From Mycobacterium branderi (GTDB lineage: Bacteria > Actinomycetota > Actinomycetes > Mycobacteriales > Mycobacteriaceae): a DNA stretch of 64,000 nucleotides. Positions within the stretch are counted from its first letter, which is position 1, and the number at the start of each line of letters is the position of its first letter. Of the stretch, positions 48,872-56,565 are shown in pieces. The translations under genes were made by a program, and so were the position numbers. The DNA lies in contig NZ_AP022606.1 in assembly GCF_010728725.1 (NCBI RefSeq), forward strand, positions 5,051,367 through 5,115,366, given 5' to 3'. The notes beneath the pieces were generated by a model that was not told the DNA's origin, made no database searches, and saw nothing but the letters and a program-made list of their open reading frames with translations.

Positions 48872-49372
48872 CTACTTCTCGAAATTGATGCAGCCTGGCT
48901 GCACCGCTAAGCCACCCGAGTAGGTGACAGGCCCGTACCAGTACGGTGCCTCCCCCATGGCACCGCCCATCTGCTTCATCAGCTTGCACTCAGCGTCAAG
49001 CCCCGCGTAGTAGCGGATAGCTATGATCACGACCTTCCCCGCTTCGTGAAAGTCCAGAGGATGGGCACCACGATTAAGAGACTGCTCCCCCACTACGCCC
49101 TGCAAGAGCTTGAACTGCTGATAAGTGGGTGCCCTGGCAAATGACTCCGCAACGAGCTTGCCGGTGTTTATCGCAAGTTCTGGCGATTCATACCACACGG
49201 GGACGTCCGGCTGATTTGGGCAACAGAGACCGCCGTGCCGCAGGGCGGCAAGGTACTGCTTGTCAGTGGCAGAAAATGGCTGGGCAGTAGCCACCGGTTG
49301 AGCCAGGGCGAGGCCAAATGCGGCACCCAATGCTGCCGCGGTGAGGGCAACCTGCGGCAGCTTTTGGATCAT
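48872..49372 (-). CDS. Small secreted cysteine-containing protein, DUF732-like
   Basis: The 166-residue protein has a signal peptide (ALTAAALGAAFGLALA, cleavage near ATA-QP). The mature part starts FSATDKQYLAALRHGGLCC and carries four or five cysteines, including an end Cys in QPGCINF. The layout (D-x-x-x-L-x-x-L-x-x-x-G...) is that of mycobacterial secreted DUF732-type proteins, but similarity is weak. Function unknown. Confidence 0.6.
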   Translation of the reverse strand: MIQKLPQVALTAAALGAAFGLALAQPVATAQPFSATDKQYLAALRHGGLCCPNQPDVPVWYESPELAINTGKLVAESFARAPTYQQFKLLQGVVGEQSLNRGAHPLDFHEAGKVVIIAIRYYAGLDAECKLMKQMGGAMGEAPYWYGPVTYSGGLAVQPGCINFEK

Positions 49373-49905
49373 GGTGCTCCTTCTCCCATCTGGGCAACTC
49401 GCCGCCGGGTCAAGTCAGCGTGTACTGAAGTATGGCGGAATCTTCGCCGTTTTGATCGCCATATGTCTGTTTTTGTGTACTTTTACAGCTCCTAGGAGTG
49501 ACCTGCCGCGGCGCGGTTCACGTAGGGAGGAGTCGGCCATGGCGGCCACTTATCTTGCAATCCGGCCGGTGCGCCAATGCCGATGGATCGCGCCGCGGCA
49601 GTCCTGGAACGGAGGGCGCTACGAAAAGCACCTTCGGCCGAAGGGCGATCATCGCTCGGTCCTGAACGCAGGTTTCCACTGCAGGGACGAAATCTCTAGG
49701 ACACCGGAGCATAAAACCGGACCAATCGAGCCCGCGTTGCTGGACCGACGGTCGAGGCCGGAGATCGGCACGCGGGTACGGCCACCAACCCTAATGCCAG
49801 GCCGCCGTGGCCGTCGTGCTGCTGCTCGCGATGCTGACCGTGCAGGCTAATTAATTGGCCTTCGCGCCCAATTAGGATGCCTGCCTTCAAAATCAGGAGC
49901 CCAAG
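49373..49905. other. 533-bp stretch without a supported gene
   Basis: Open frames here (49341-49850 on plus, 49518-49712 on minus) show no family pattern. Near 49805-49857 a plus-strand frame reads CQAAVAVVLLLAMLTVQAN, which looks like the last membrane helix of a lost gene. GGGAGGAG at 49526-49533 precedes an ATG (MAATYLAIRP) that leads into unconvincing sequence. The region probably holds eroded gene pieces and the promoter of the following secreted protein. Confidence 0.5.
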
Positions 49906-50559
49906 ATGCATGTGGTTTCGAGAGCGGCCGTCGCTGCCGCAGCACTCACACTCGCAGGACCACTTCTGTGCGTCGCGGCGACCGGCCCGGCTCAGGCTGC
50001 GTGTTACAACCCCACTAGTGAATGGCCAGGTTGGACTGATGGCCCACCCCCTGGAATGCCGCCGTGCCAAATGGAAAAGGTTCTAGTCACCTGTGAGTGG
50101 GGACAAGCGTACGGCCCCATATGCCCCGGTGACTGTCGGCACGATCTTCAGGGCCGCGTACTCGATCCCCCCGATCCGGCGTGCAGAACAGAACAACGCT
50201 GGGTCTACATGTCGCCTGACGGCTCCTACATGGGACTCGTTCCGGGACAAAGCAATCTACCCCATGGCGACCTTCCCACATCGGCTCCCTCACCGCCTCA
50301 GGCTGCTGGCAGCACCAGAATCACGCCTGGGCAACGGCAGTTGGTCGACGATATGGCCAGCATCGGACTGCGGTGGGGCACCGATCAGCAGCTCATCAAT
50401 GCTGGTGAGAGCACATGCGCCGAGATTCGTAATGGGCAGTCGCGTGCACGCAGCATACAAGTTGTATACAGGGCCCTAAAGAGGGTGACCCTGGATCAGG
50501 CCACGGCCGCAGTAGATTTCGCCATAAAAGACCTGTGCCCGGACGCGCCAGCGAGATGA
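49906..50559 (+). CDS. Secreted protein with C-terminal DUF732-like domain
   Basis: The 217-residue protein has a signal peptide ([19 protein letters not shown], cleavage near AQA-AC). A Cys/Pro-rich middle (PPPGMPPCQMEKVLVTCEWG) resembles small mycobacterial secreted proteins. A Pro/Ser linker precedes a DUF732-like end with LVDDMASIGLRWGTDQQLIN, a Cys about ten residues later and IKDLCPD. The domain pattern matches the end of the membrane protein at 51095-51724. Function unknown. It lies just left of the att-like repeat. Confidence 0.7.
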   Translation: MHVVSRAAVAAAALTLAGPLLCVAATGPAQAACYNPTSEWPGWTDGPPPGMPPCQMEKVLVTCEWGQAYGPICPGDCRHDLQGRVLDPPDPACRTEQRWVYMSPDGSYMGLVPGQSNLPHGDLPTSAPSPPQAAGSTRITPGQRQLVDDMASIGLRWGTDQQLINAGESTCAEIRNGQSRARSIQVVYRALKRVTLDQATAAVDFAIKDLCPDAPAR

Positions 50560-50688
50560 AGTCATCTCCCTGAAACGCGCATGGGAGGCTGTGTCAATGG
50601 GGCCAAACTTCGACCCCCACAGGAGATTTGAACGTTTGTTGATGAAAGAAAAACTGGCCAAGCCTTGCGGTCCCGACCAGCACCTTCT

Positions 50689-50760
50689 TGGTGGAGCTGC
50701 CGGGAATCGAACCCGACGGGAATAGCCCCGAAACCGGCTCTGAGCTGCGGAAACACAATG
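50689..50760 (-). other. tRNA/tmRNA 3'-end fragment, probable attachment site
   Basis: On the minus strand the sequence ends with a T arm (TCGGG, loop TTCGATT, CCCGG), acceptor strand CAGCTCC and ACCA, with no 5' half of a tRNA upstream. CAGCTCC would pair with GGGGCTG, the 5' end of tmRNA in many bacteria, so ssrA is the favoured parent. Actinobacterial integrases often use such 3' ends. It lies at the border between the island and the phage genes and is matched by a worn copy at 44708-44731. Confidence 0.6.
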
Positions 50761-50780
50761 ATGTAAGGAGTGTGGACGGC

Positions 50781-51098
50781 ATGCGGCGACCTGCGGAAAC
50801 CCTCGAAGATGTGGACCGCGTCCACATCGACCTCCGGCGACCTAGAGACGCGTTAGATTCCCTCGCCGAGTTTGATTACGACGGATACGGCGAGGCGCTA
50901 AGAGCGCTCCACGACGCAGCCTACGAGTACGCCACCTGGGCGCTGTGGGATAGGCTGCCAGCAGGCGCACAGGGAGACATGAGCCAGAAGGCGAGGCAGG
51001 CACGTCGCGATATGGCACAGGCCGCAGCAGCGCGTTGGGTCGAGCTGTACCTACGGGTTCAGTCGATGAACGCACAGTACGAAGCGGGCGCGAAATGA
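50781..51098 (+). CDS. Small helical protein next to the attachment site
   Basis: The 105-residue charged protein, probably all-helical (DALDSLAEFDYDGYGEALRA, then RQARRDMAQAAAARWVELYL), has no membrane segment. ATG at 50781 is chosen; the longer frame reads through the tRNA-like fragment. Its stop overlaps the next start by ATGA. Not recognised. The size and coupling to a membrane protein recall small accessory phage genes. Confidence 0.55.
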   Translation: MRRPAETLEDVDRVHIDLRRPRDALDSLAEFDYDGYGEALRALHDAAYEYATWALWDRLPAGAQGDMSQKARQARRDMAQAAAARWVELYLRVQSMNAQYEAGAK

Positions 51099-51724
51099 CC
51101 AGCCCAACCCAATCCGGCGCTTCCACGCCCGAGCCGGAAACCGCGGCCATCAGAACCACCGCGACTCCCGACCTTCCGCTGGCCTACAGCGACCTCGACG
51201 AGGACGATGAGGATCTGTGGAGCGACGCCGACGACCGGGCCTACGCGTGGGGAACCGTGAAGATCTTCGTGGGGCTGATGGCCGTCGCGGTTGCCGCAGC
51301 AGCGTGGATGGCAGGTGTCTGGTTGACGCGCCGCGACAACGCGCCGCGCTCGGCGCCCTCAACCCCGGCCGTTGCTGCTGCAGCTCCCTCGTATTCTCTC
51401 GCAGCTCCGGTGCCGACTTCCGCGCCCACACCAACTGTCGCGGCGCCCCCGCCTGTTGCCGAGCCGCCGCCGACGGTGACGGTCACCGAAACCCCAGCGG
51501 TGGCGCCCTCAGCTCCCACCCAACGGTTCGCGCCACCGCCGACCATCGGCAACGGCTGGACCGAAGGCCAACTCGCAACCTCAACATGCAACGTCCTCTG
51601 GGACGGCGGCACCAAAACCGACGCCATCCAATTCGTCCAACGCATCAGCGGATGGGGGCTCGACCAAGCCACCCGTTGGACGACTGAGGCGCTTGCCGCC
51701 CGCTGCCCGACCGCCGCCACGTGA
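51095..51724 (+). CDS. Membrane-anchored Pro/Ala-rich protein with DUF732-like C-terminus
   Basis: The 209-residue protein has an acidic cytoplasmic N-terminus (SDLDEDDEDLWSDADDR), one membrane helix (VGLMAVAVAAAAWMAGVWL), a long extracellular Pro/Ala/Thr/Val stalk and a C-terminal domain (IGNGWTEGQLATSTCNVLWD...DQATRWTTEALAARCP) with two Cys, like DUF732. The same domain ends the secreted protein at 49906-50559. ATGA overlap with the upstream gene. It could be a cell-surface change brought by the phage, but function is unknown. Confidence 0.65.
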   Translation: MTSPTQSGASTPEPETAAIRTTATPDLPLAYSDLDEDDEDLWSDADDRAYAWGTVKIFVGLMAVAVAAAAWMAGVWLTRRDNAPRSAPSTPAVAAAAPSYSLAAPVPTSAPTPTVAAPPPVAEPPPTVTVTETPAVAPSAPTQRFAPPPTIGNGWTEGQLATSTCNVLWDGGTKTDAIQFVQRISGWGLDQATRWTTEALAARCPTAAT

Positions 51725-51739
51725 AAAAAGAGGCCCGGT

Positions 51740-51847
51740 ATGAAATTCGTTCTCGCTATCCTCGCCACGCTGACCCTGGTCTTCACCGCTCCGGCGCGGG
51801 CCGACGACCATCCCCCGATGGATTGCTCCCGCCGCGCCGGGCGGTAG
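51740..51847 (+). CDS. Short secreted peptide or truncated gene
   Basis: ATG at 51740, 15 bp after the previous stop and behind AAAGAGGCCC, opens a 35-codon frame with a good signal peptide (MKFVLAILATLTLVFTAPAR, cleavage near ARA-DD) and only about a dozen mature residues (DDHPPMDCSRRAGR) before TAG at 51845. It may be a complete small exported peptide or the front of a gene cut by a frameshift. No partner frame downstream is convincing. Confidence 0.45.
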   Translation: MKFVLAILATLTLVFTAPARADDHPPMDCSRRAGR

Positions 51848-51919
51848 TTTGCCGTCCAGGCCAACCACGTAAAAGCCTGGCCTCCATCGAGGAAGAATCC
51901 GTCGACCCATATGTCGCGG

Positions 51920-53005
51920 CTAGCCTCCTGCCGGGTGTCGCGGTGGCAGCACTTTTGACACGTGCCCGTACTCGGGGTCTTCGCGGACGCGCCGCTGTGC
52001 GCTTCTGCCGGCGCTGGTAACTGGGACGGCCGGCGGCACAGGGATTCCCGCCTGGTATCTCTGCGCGGCCGGTGTCGCTACCGACACGTTCGGCGCGCGT
52101 CCCTCGAGGTTCCAGGGCTGCGTCGTCCAGCTCGGCGACGAGAACCTGCCGAGCGTCGACGCGCCACCCATGTTGGCCGTTACTTGGGTCGACACGAACG
52201 GTGTCGCACTGCTGACGCTGACAGGCTGCGGTGTCGCGACAGCGGGCCTGGTCGTCGCGGAGCTGACGGCCGCCCCCATCGCCGTGTAGGCGATGAAGTT
52301 TCCGAAGAGCTGGGCGATGTTGATCGGGTAGCCGCCGCTCACGGACTGCTCGAGGTACTGGCCGAGGAGGGTGCTGCTGTCGAGCCCGAGGATCGGAACG
52401 CCGTTCGGGTTGAGGATGCCGTCGATCTGGCTGATGATCGACCCGACACCGCCATTGGTGGTCTGGTTGGGCTGCGGGTTGGCGGTTTGCGGTGCGGGCG
52501 TGAACGGCGTAATCGCCGACGTCGCAGCCGATGACGTCGCCTGGTACTGAACCATCGCGGCGGCGTCCTGCGCCCACATTTCGGCGTACTGCGCCTCGGT
52601 GGCCATGATCGCCGGGGTGTTCTGGCCGAGCAGGTTGGTCGCAACCAGTGCGGCGAGCTGTGCACGGTTCTCGGCGATCACGGGAGGCGGCACGGTCGCG
52701 GCGAACGCCGCCTCGTAGGCTTCCACAGCGGCAAGTGCCTGTGCGCCGATCTGCCGCGTCTGCTGCGCGGTCGCTTCCATCCATGCGATATATGGCTGTA
52801 CCGCTGCGGCCATGTCCTGACTCGACGGGCCCAGCCACGCGCCGCTGACGAGTCCGGTGACGGCGGCGCGGTAACCGTTGGCCGCCGCTTCCAGCTCAGC
52901 ACCCAGCGTCTCCCACGCCTGTGCCGCAGCGATTAGCGAGCCCGGGCCCGGGCCGGCGTACATGCGGGCCGAGTTGATCTCAGGTGGAAGCGCAGCGAAG
53001 TCCAT
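51920..53005 (-). CDS. PPE-family protein located in prophage
   Basis: The 361-residue protein has a full N-terminal PPE domain: [20 protein letters not shown] at the start, the WxG motif in SGAWLGPSS near residue 55, and the helical [23 protein letters not shown] segment. The C-terminal part is Pro/Ala/Thr-rich and has a [10 protein letters not shown] stretch near the place of the PPE-SVP signature. PPE proteins are ESX-secreted surface or outer-membrane proteins of mycobacteria. No PE partner is adjacent. It is the att-proximal last gene after the lysis genes, a typical cargo position. ATG at 53005 is clear. Confidence 0.88.
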   Translation of the reverse strand: MDFAALPPEINSARMYAGPGPGSLIAAAQAWETLGAELEAAANGYRAAVTGLVSGAWLGPSSQDMAAAVQPYIAWMEATAQQTRQIGAQALAAVEAYEAAFAATVPPPVIAENRAQLAALVATNLLGQNTPAIMATEAQYAEMWAQDAAAMVQYQATSSAATSAITPFTPAPQTANPQPNQTTNGGVGSIISQIDGILNPNGVPILGLDSSTLLGQYLEQSVSGGYPINIAQLFGNFIAYTAMGAAVSSATTRPAVATPQPVSVSSATPFVSTQVTANMGGASTLGRFSSPSWTTQPWNLEGRAPNVSVATPAAQRYQAGIPVPPAVPVTSAGRSAQRRVREDPEYGHVSKVLPPRHPAGG

Positions 53006-53234
53006 CGAAACCCCTCCCCGACCAGATGTATCGGGTCGACGGCGTGGGGCAGCCGGCCGATCAGGTGCAGCACCACCGTGCCGATCACCCAATAGGTGAG
53101 CAGCGGATGCGTTTTGGCGTAGCGGCGGCTGGCGTCCGACAACATCTCATCGGGCGGGCACAGCGCATCCCACACCCGACAGCCGCCGCCAGCGCAGCAC
53201 CCAGCACGATCCACGCCTTATCGGACGGTCTCAC
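52933..53234 (-). pseudogene. Small phage membrane protein (DUF7427-like) with frameshift
   Basis: GTG at 53234 starts RPSDKAWIVLGAALAA in one frame. The continuation [20 protein letters not shown] and [19 protein letters not shown] is in another. Joined, they resemble a roughly 75-residue membrane protein common in mycobacteriophages (DUF7427-like, named with caution). One base is lost or gained near 53180. The second frame then runs without a stop 73 bp into the PPE gene. The start overlaps the upstream 49-codon gene by GTGA. Confidence 0.6.
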
Positions 53235-53380
53235 CTGAATCCTTGGCTGTAACGGTCGAGCAGCCTGTCAAGCATCGACTGCCATGTCCATTCGCGCTCG
53301 ATCTCGCCTTGATCCCGCGCGGCGCGTAGTTGCGCCAGCGCGGTGGTGATCTGCTCAGTCAGCGGCGACCGCGCCTGCAT
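53231..53380 (-). CDS. 49-residue phage protein between DUF2746 and DUF7427-like genes
   Basis: ATG at 53380 opens a 49-codon frame that starts MQARSPLTEQITTALAQLRA and ends in a second helix (WTWQSMLDRLLDRYSQGFR). It is a charged helical-pair protein of a kind found after the DUF2746 gene in mycobacteriophages. It begins 10 bp after the DUF2746 stop and its TGA overlaps the next start (GTGA), which supports it as a real gene. Role unknown. Confidence 0.65.
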   Translation of the reverse strand: MQARSPLTEQITTALAQLRAARDQGEIEREWTWQSMLDRLLDRYSQGFR

Positions 53381-53389
53381 GAGGTCACG

Positions 53390-53725
53390 TCACATCTGTT
53401 CGGGGTGGCGGCGTTTCGCCGTTTCGATGCGCCGCTCGAGGTCGAGCCGTGCTTCGCGCTCGTCACGCAGCTCGCCGCGGACACCGCCGATGTCCTGGCG
53501 GATGCCGCGCATATCGCGGCGCACGTCATCGAAACCGGCGCGGACCTCGGCCCGGAACTCGTCCAGATCTTCCCGCAGGTTCGAGTCGTGACCGTTGACG
53601 AGCTGGTCGCGGATGCCGCCGACTGCGCGTGCATGGTTGCGACTGTCGATCCATGCTTTTCCCCAGCCGCCGACCGTGATGACGACGAGCCCGGCCAGCC
53701 CGATCAGGGTGGTCGGCTCGCCCAT
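53390..53725 (-). CDS. DUF2746-type phage membrane protein (holin-like)
   Basis: The 111-residue protein has one N-terminal membrane helix (TTLIGLAGLVVITVGGWG) and a long charged coiled-coil tail (FRAEVRAGFDDVRRDMRGIR and LRDEREARLDLERRIETAKR). This is the DUF2746 layout next to lysins in mycobacteriophages, where it is a candidate second holin or spanin-like factor. Start at 53725 shares one base with the stop of the upstream holin-like gene (TGATG). Confidence 0.78.
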   Translation of the reverse strand: MGEPTTLIGLAGLVVITVGGWGKAWIDSRNHARAVGGIRDQLVNGHDSNLREDLDEFRAEVRAGFDDVRRDMRGIRQDIGGVRGELRDEREARLDLERRIETAKRRHPEQM

Positions 53726-53952
53726 CAGGAGGCGAACTGGTCGAGGTCGTCGATCAGCGGCTCTGCGGTCTTGATGAAGCCCGCCACAGCGGCAATCACC
53801 GCCAAGCCGCTGCTGATCGCGCCGGCCCACGTCTCGGGAAGGATGCCGGCGAACTCATGCAGCGCGTAGGTACCGACAGAGCCAGTGGCGGCCAGGACCG
53901 CGACCGCGGCCTGCGCTGCCTTGGACGGCTTAAACGGGAGTTTGATACTCAT
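53725..53952 (-). CDS. Putative holin
   Basis: The 75-residue protein has a basic N-terminus (MSIKLPFKPSKA) and two hydrophobic helices (AAVAVLAATGSVGTYALHEF and AISSGLAVIAAVAGFI), ending in acidic residues. Size, helix number and position between LysB and DUF2746 fit a class II holin that would set the time of lysis. Start ATG at 53952 lies 23 bp inside the LysB gene. Confidence 0.7.
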   Translation of the reverse strand: MSIKLPFKPSKAAQAAVAVLAATGSVGTYALHEFAGILPETWAGAISSGLAVIAAVAGFIKTAEPLIDDLDQFAS

Positions 53953-54970
53953 CTTCGATGACCTTTCGGGGTTTAGGCCGCCGCGCTGTGAGTGTTGCGA
54001 TGTTGTGCAGGAAACCCACGGCGTTGGCGACAAGGTTTGAGTAGCCGCCGATCTCGCCGACGTAGCTGATGTGCGGTGCGGTTGGGCCGCCGGGCGCAGC
54101 CAGGAAGTCGATGCCCTGCAGCGCGGCCTCGACGGCGGCCTGGGTGCCGGTGGCGTTGGCCTGCGGCCCGCTGATCAACCCGATCAGCAGTCCCTCGAGC
54201 GCGCCCAGTCCGGCGGCCGCCAGCCCGGCGATGCCGCCGGTGAACGCCGGGATCAGACCGAGATCTTTGACGGCCATGACCAGTGCGTTGACAATGTCGG
54301 TGGTCAGTGCGCCGAGGTCGTTGAACTGCAGGCCGGTGGCCACGGTGTAGACGTCGGTCATGTCCTGCCCGACTTGGCCGTTGGGGACGCTCGCGTACAT
54401 GTCGAGGCCGGCGTCGCCATTGGCCGGGCTATGCACGTAGTCGGCCCACACGACCTGCCCGTCGCGCATCGGCAGCTCGGTCATGTTCAGCGACGAGATG
54501 CCGTGCCCCCCTGGGTCGGCGATACCTGGGGCGTAGAAACCGGCTCCGCGGCACGGGTTTCCGAACGTGTAGCCGCCCACGAAATTCGGGGCGTACTGCG
54601 CGAGAGGGCCGTCCATGATGTCGATCGCGACGCGTGACACCACCTCGGCGCCTTGGCTGTAGCCTCCGAGGACGAACGTCTGCAACGGGTTGGCGGCGAG
54701 CCATTCCGCGATCCAGTTGTAGCCGTCAGCGACCGACTGCTGGTAGCTCGGCGACGAGGCCGAACCGCCCACCGGGCCGAACGACGCCGGGTAGGGCACC
54801 GCAACCTCGTAGCACAACCCGTCATCGACGTAGGTGTTTAGCCCGGCGACCACCATCGACGGGTACTGGGTGCCCGGCGCCGACTCCCACGTGCCGCCCA
54901 CGGTGAGCACAGCGTGCCGGACCTTCACAACACCGGAGATGCCGGCCTGCAGGTCCGCCCACCCGGTCAT
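53930..54970 (-). CDS. LysB-like phage esterase (cutinase/alpha-beta hydrolase fold)
   Basis: The 346-residue hydrolase has nucleophile Ser in FVLGGYSQGAEVV near residue 95. Asp and His are expected in the AGLDMYAS and HISYVGEIGGYS regions. Mycobacteriophage LysB enzymes cleave mycolic esters of arabinogalactan and break the outer membrane at the end of infection. ATG at 54970 is set by the four-base overlap with the upstream gene. No frameshift seen. Gly/Ala-rich helical insert near residues 240-270 is typical. Confidence 0.85.
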   Translation of the reverse strand: MTGWADLQAGISGVVKVRHAVLTVGGTWESAPGTQYPSMVVAGLNTYVDDGLCYEVAVPYPASFGPVGGSASSPSYQQSVADGYNWIAEWLAANPLQTFVLGGYSQGAEVVSRVAIDIMDGPLAQYAPNFVGGYTFGNPCRGAGFYAPGIADPGGHGISSLNMTELPMRDGQVVWADYVHSPANGDAGLDMYASVPNGQVGQDMTDVYTVATGLQFNDLGALTTDIVNALVMAVKDLGLIPAFTGGIAGLAAAGLGALEGLLIGLISGPQANATGTQAAVEAALQGIDFLAAPGGPTAPHISYVGEIGGYSNLVANAVGFLHNIATLTARRPKPRKVIEDEYQTPV

Positions 54971-55305
54971 TTCGCGCTCGTCGGAAGACCGTTGGCTTTG
55001 CGCCACTGGATCGCGAATTCCATCAACTCGATCAGCACGTCCCCGGAGTCGCGTTCGATGCCGTCGGAGAAGACGTGCGTCCACGCGATCTGCTCGGCGA
55101 CGGTGACCTGCTGCTCGAACGCGTCATAGGTGCCCTGATAGCTCTGACCGTTGTGGGTAGAGTTCCAGGGGCCGCGCGCCGGGTCGTTGACGATATCGCC
55201 GATGTTGCGAGGATGCCGCGCCAGCACGTTGCGCCACGGCATCGGTGTCCCATCGACTTTCACCCCAGAGACGTCGGCCTGCAAGCTGTTGGCGTCACTC
55301 ATCAT
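54967..55305 (-). CDS. Phage protein of unknown function in lysis cassette
   Basis: The 112-residue (or 111, from the second ATG) soluble protein starts MMSDANSLQADVSGVKVDGT and contains GTYDAFEQQVTVAEQIAWTH. There is no membrane helix or signal peptide. It overlaps the lysin gene upstream and LysB downstream by a few bases. I do not recognise it. Position suggests a helper of lysis or a late structural protein. Confidence 0.6.
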   Translation of the reverse strand: MMSDANSLQADVSGVKVDGTPMPWRNVLARHPRNIGDIVNDPARGPWNSTHNGQSYQGTYDAFEQQVTVAEQIAWTHVFSDGIERDSGDVLIELMEFAIQWRKANGLPTSAK

Positions 55306-56136
55306 TGCTTCCCTTCGATAGAGTTCTTGACCGACGCGAGCGCGTCGACCGGCGTGAGGTTTTGGCCTTGCGCGTTTTGGCCGAGCTGAGGCCAGCCTTG
55401 ACCGTTGGGTCCGCGCAGCTGGTCCCAGATCTCGCGGGTTTTCTGTAGCAATTCGGTTTGTTCGTCGTCGGTTAGTGCCATGAACAGCCCTCCTCCTAGT
55501 AGTGTTTGCAGGTCGCTGATCGACCCTCGGAATGCGTTGGCGTCCACGGACATTCCCGCAACCAGCGCGGCGTCGGTGAATTGCCAAATGACGGGGGTGG
55601 CGCCGCCGTAGCCGGTCCAGCCTTGGCCGTTGTCGCCGCCCGCGTCGGCGTATTCGGTGCTGGCGTAGTTGCCCTCTTCGTAGTAGGCCGACGACACCAG
55701 CCCGACCACACCGGACAGGTCGGGGGAGCCGATCTGTTGCCAATACCAGTGCGGTATATAGGACAGCCGCATGTTGACACCCGCCGCGACGAACGCGTTC
55801 CACACGGCCCAAAAGTTGGTGATGTCACCGGAGTTGGCTTCGAAGTCGAGCATGCACGGCGCCGCCCCGTTACTCGGGTCGTTCGAGAGGTATTTCTGCG
55901 CCTGCTGGGCCGGGTCGTCGGTGGTGACGTAGTGGTAGGCGACGACGATGTTGCCGGTCTGCTGCGCCCACTGCCACACGGTGGGCCAGTAGGGTCCGCG
56001 TAGTAGTTGCCTTCGGAGCATTTGTGTTCGATCCACGAAAGCCCTCGGCGATGATCTCGTTGAGGGTCGGCACGATCGACGCGGGCGGCGCACCGCCCCA
56101 GTTGTTGTTGGACAGGTCAACACCGAACAGAGTCAT
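55302..56136 (-). pseudogene. GH25-like endolysin gene with two frameshifts
   Basis: ATG at 56136 (TLFGVDLSNNNWGG) behind GAGGG starts a GH25-type muramidase. The catalytic DxE is seen in MLDFEANSGD and the closing strand in PVIWQFTD...VDANAFRG. The reading frame breaks near 56037 (GF to SWIEHKCSEGNYYAD in another frame) and again near 55993 (before YWPTVWQWAQQ). Each needs one base to restore. The C-terminal 60 residues (LLQKTREIWDQLRGPNGQG) are a phage tail or oligomerisation region. As written it would not give a full lysin. Confidence 0.7.
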
Positions 56137-56565
56137 GGTTTCCCTCGTCAGGTATCTGCGTGCGTTGTGGAATGGGCCGGCCTGCTCGAGCGGTACTTCT
56201 TGCACTGGCCTGCCGTAGGTGGATGCTTGGATGACGTTGCCGCCGCCGGTGTAGAGGGCGGCGTGGCTGGCGTCGGGGTAGAAGGTGACGACGTCGCCGG
56301 GCTGCAGATCGTTGCGGTCGACGGGCTGGCCGCCGATGGCTTGCTGCTGGCTGGTGCGCGGCACGGTGATGCCGATCTGGGCGTAGGCCCAGAAGATCAG
56401 CCCGGAGCAGTCGAACGCGTCTGGGCCGGCCGCGCCCCACGCATAGGGTTTTCCGAGCGCGGTGCGGGCGACGTCGACGACCTGGGTCGCTGCGTCAGCT
56501 GCGGCCGTCGGCGCCATCAGCAACAGGGATGCGGCGGCGATGAGCGTGGCAAGCCATCGGCTCAC
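56137..56565 (-). CDS. Exported NlpC/P60 cysteine peptidase of prophage
   Basis: The protein of about 143 residues has a signal peptide (WLATLIAAASLLLMAPTAAA) and an NlpC/P60 domain: catalytic Cys in DAFDCSGLIFWAY, His in YPDASHAALYTGG and the third polar residue near GNVIQAST. These enzymes cut the stem peptide of peptidoglycan. GTG at 56565 overlaps the C39 peptidase stop by GTGA. No stop occurs before the ATG of the GH25 gene, so the frame reads through into it. A TGA just out of frame near 56150 suggests a lost base. Confidence 0.75.

Larger units (their letters stand above)
44708..50714. mobile_element. Putative small genomic island between tRNA-like direct repeats
   Basis: About 6 kb are flanked by 24-bp repeats with 21 matches. 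It contains the low-GC ATPase-nuclease gene, a membrane protein, an unknown protein and two secreted DUF732-like proteins. No integrase is visible inside, so it may be a passenger of the adjoining prophage, a remnant of an older element at the same site, or a satellite. Boundaries rest on the repeats and on the change in base composition. Confidence 0.45.

Noticed and set aside
49341..49850. 169-codon open frame
   Set aside because: Mixed, unconvincing translation that crosses the promoter of the divergent secreted protein. At most a remnant.
53330..53869. 179-codon plus-strand frame in the lysis region
   Set aside because: Antisense to DUF2746 and the holin-like gene, both of which have clear protein patterns.
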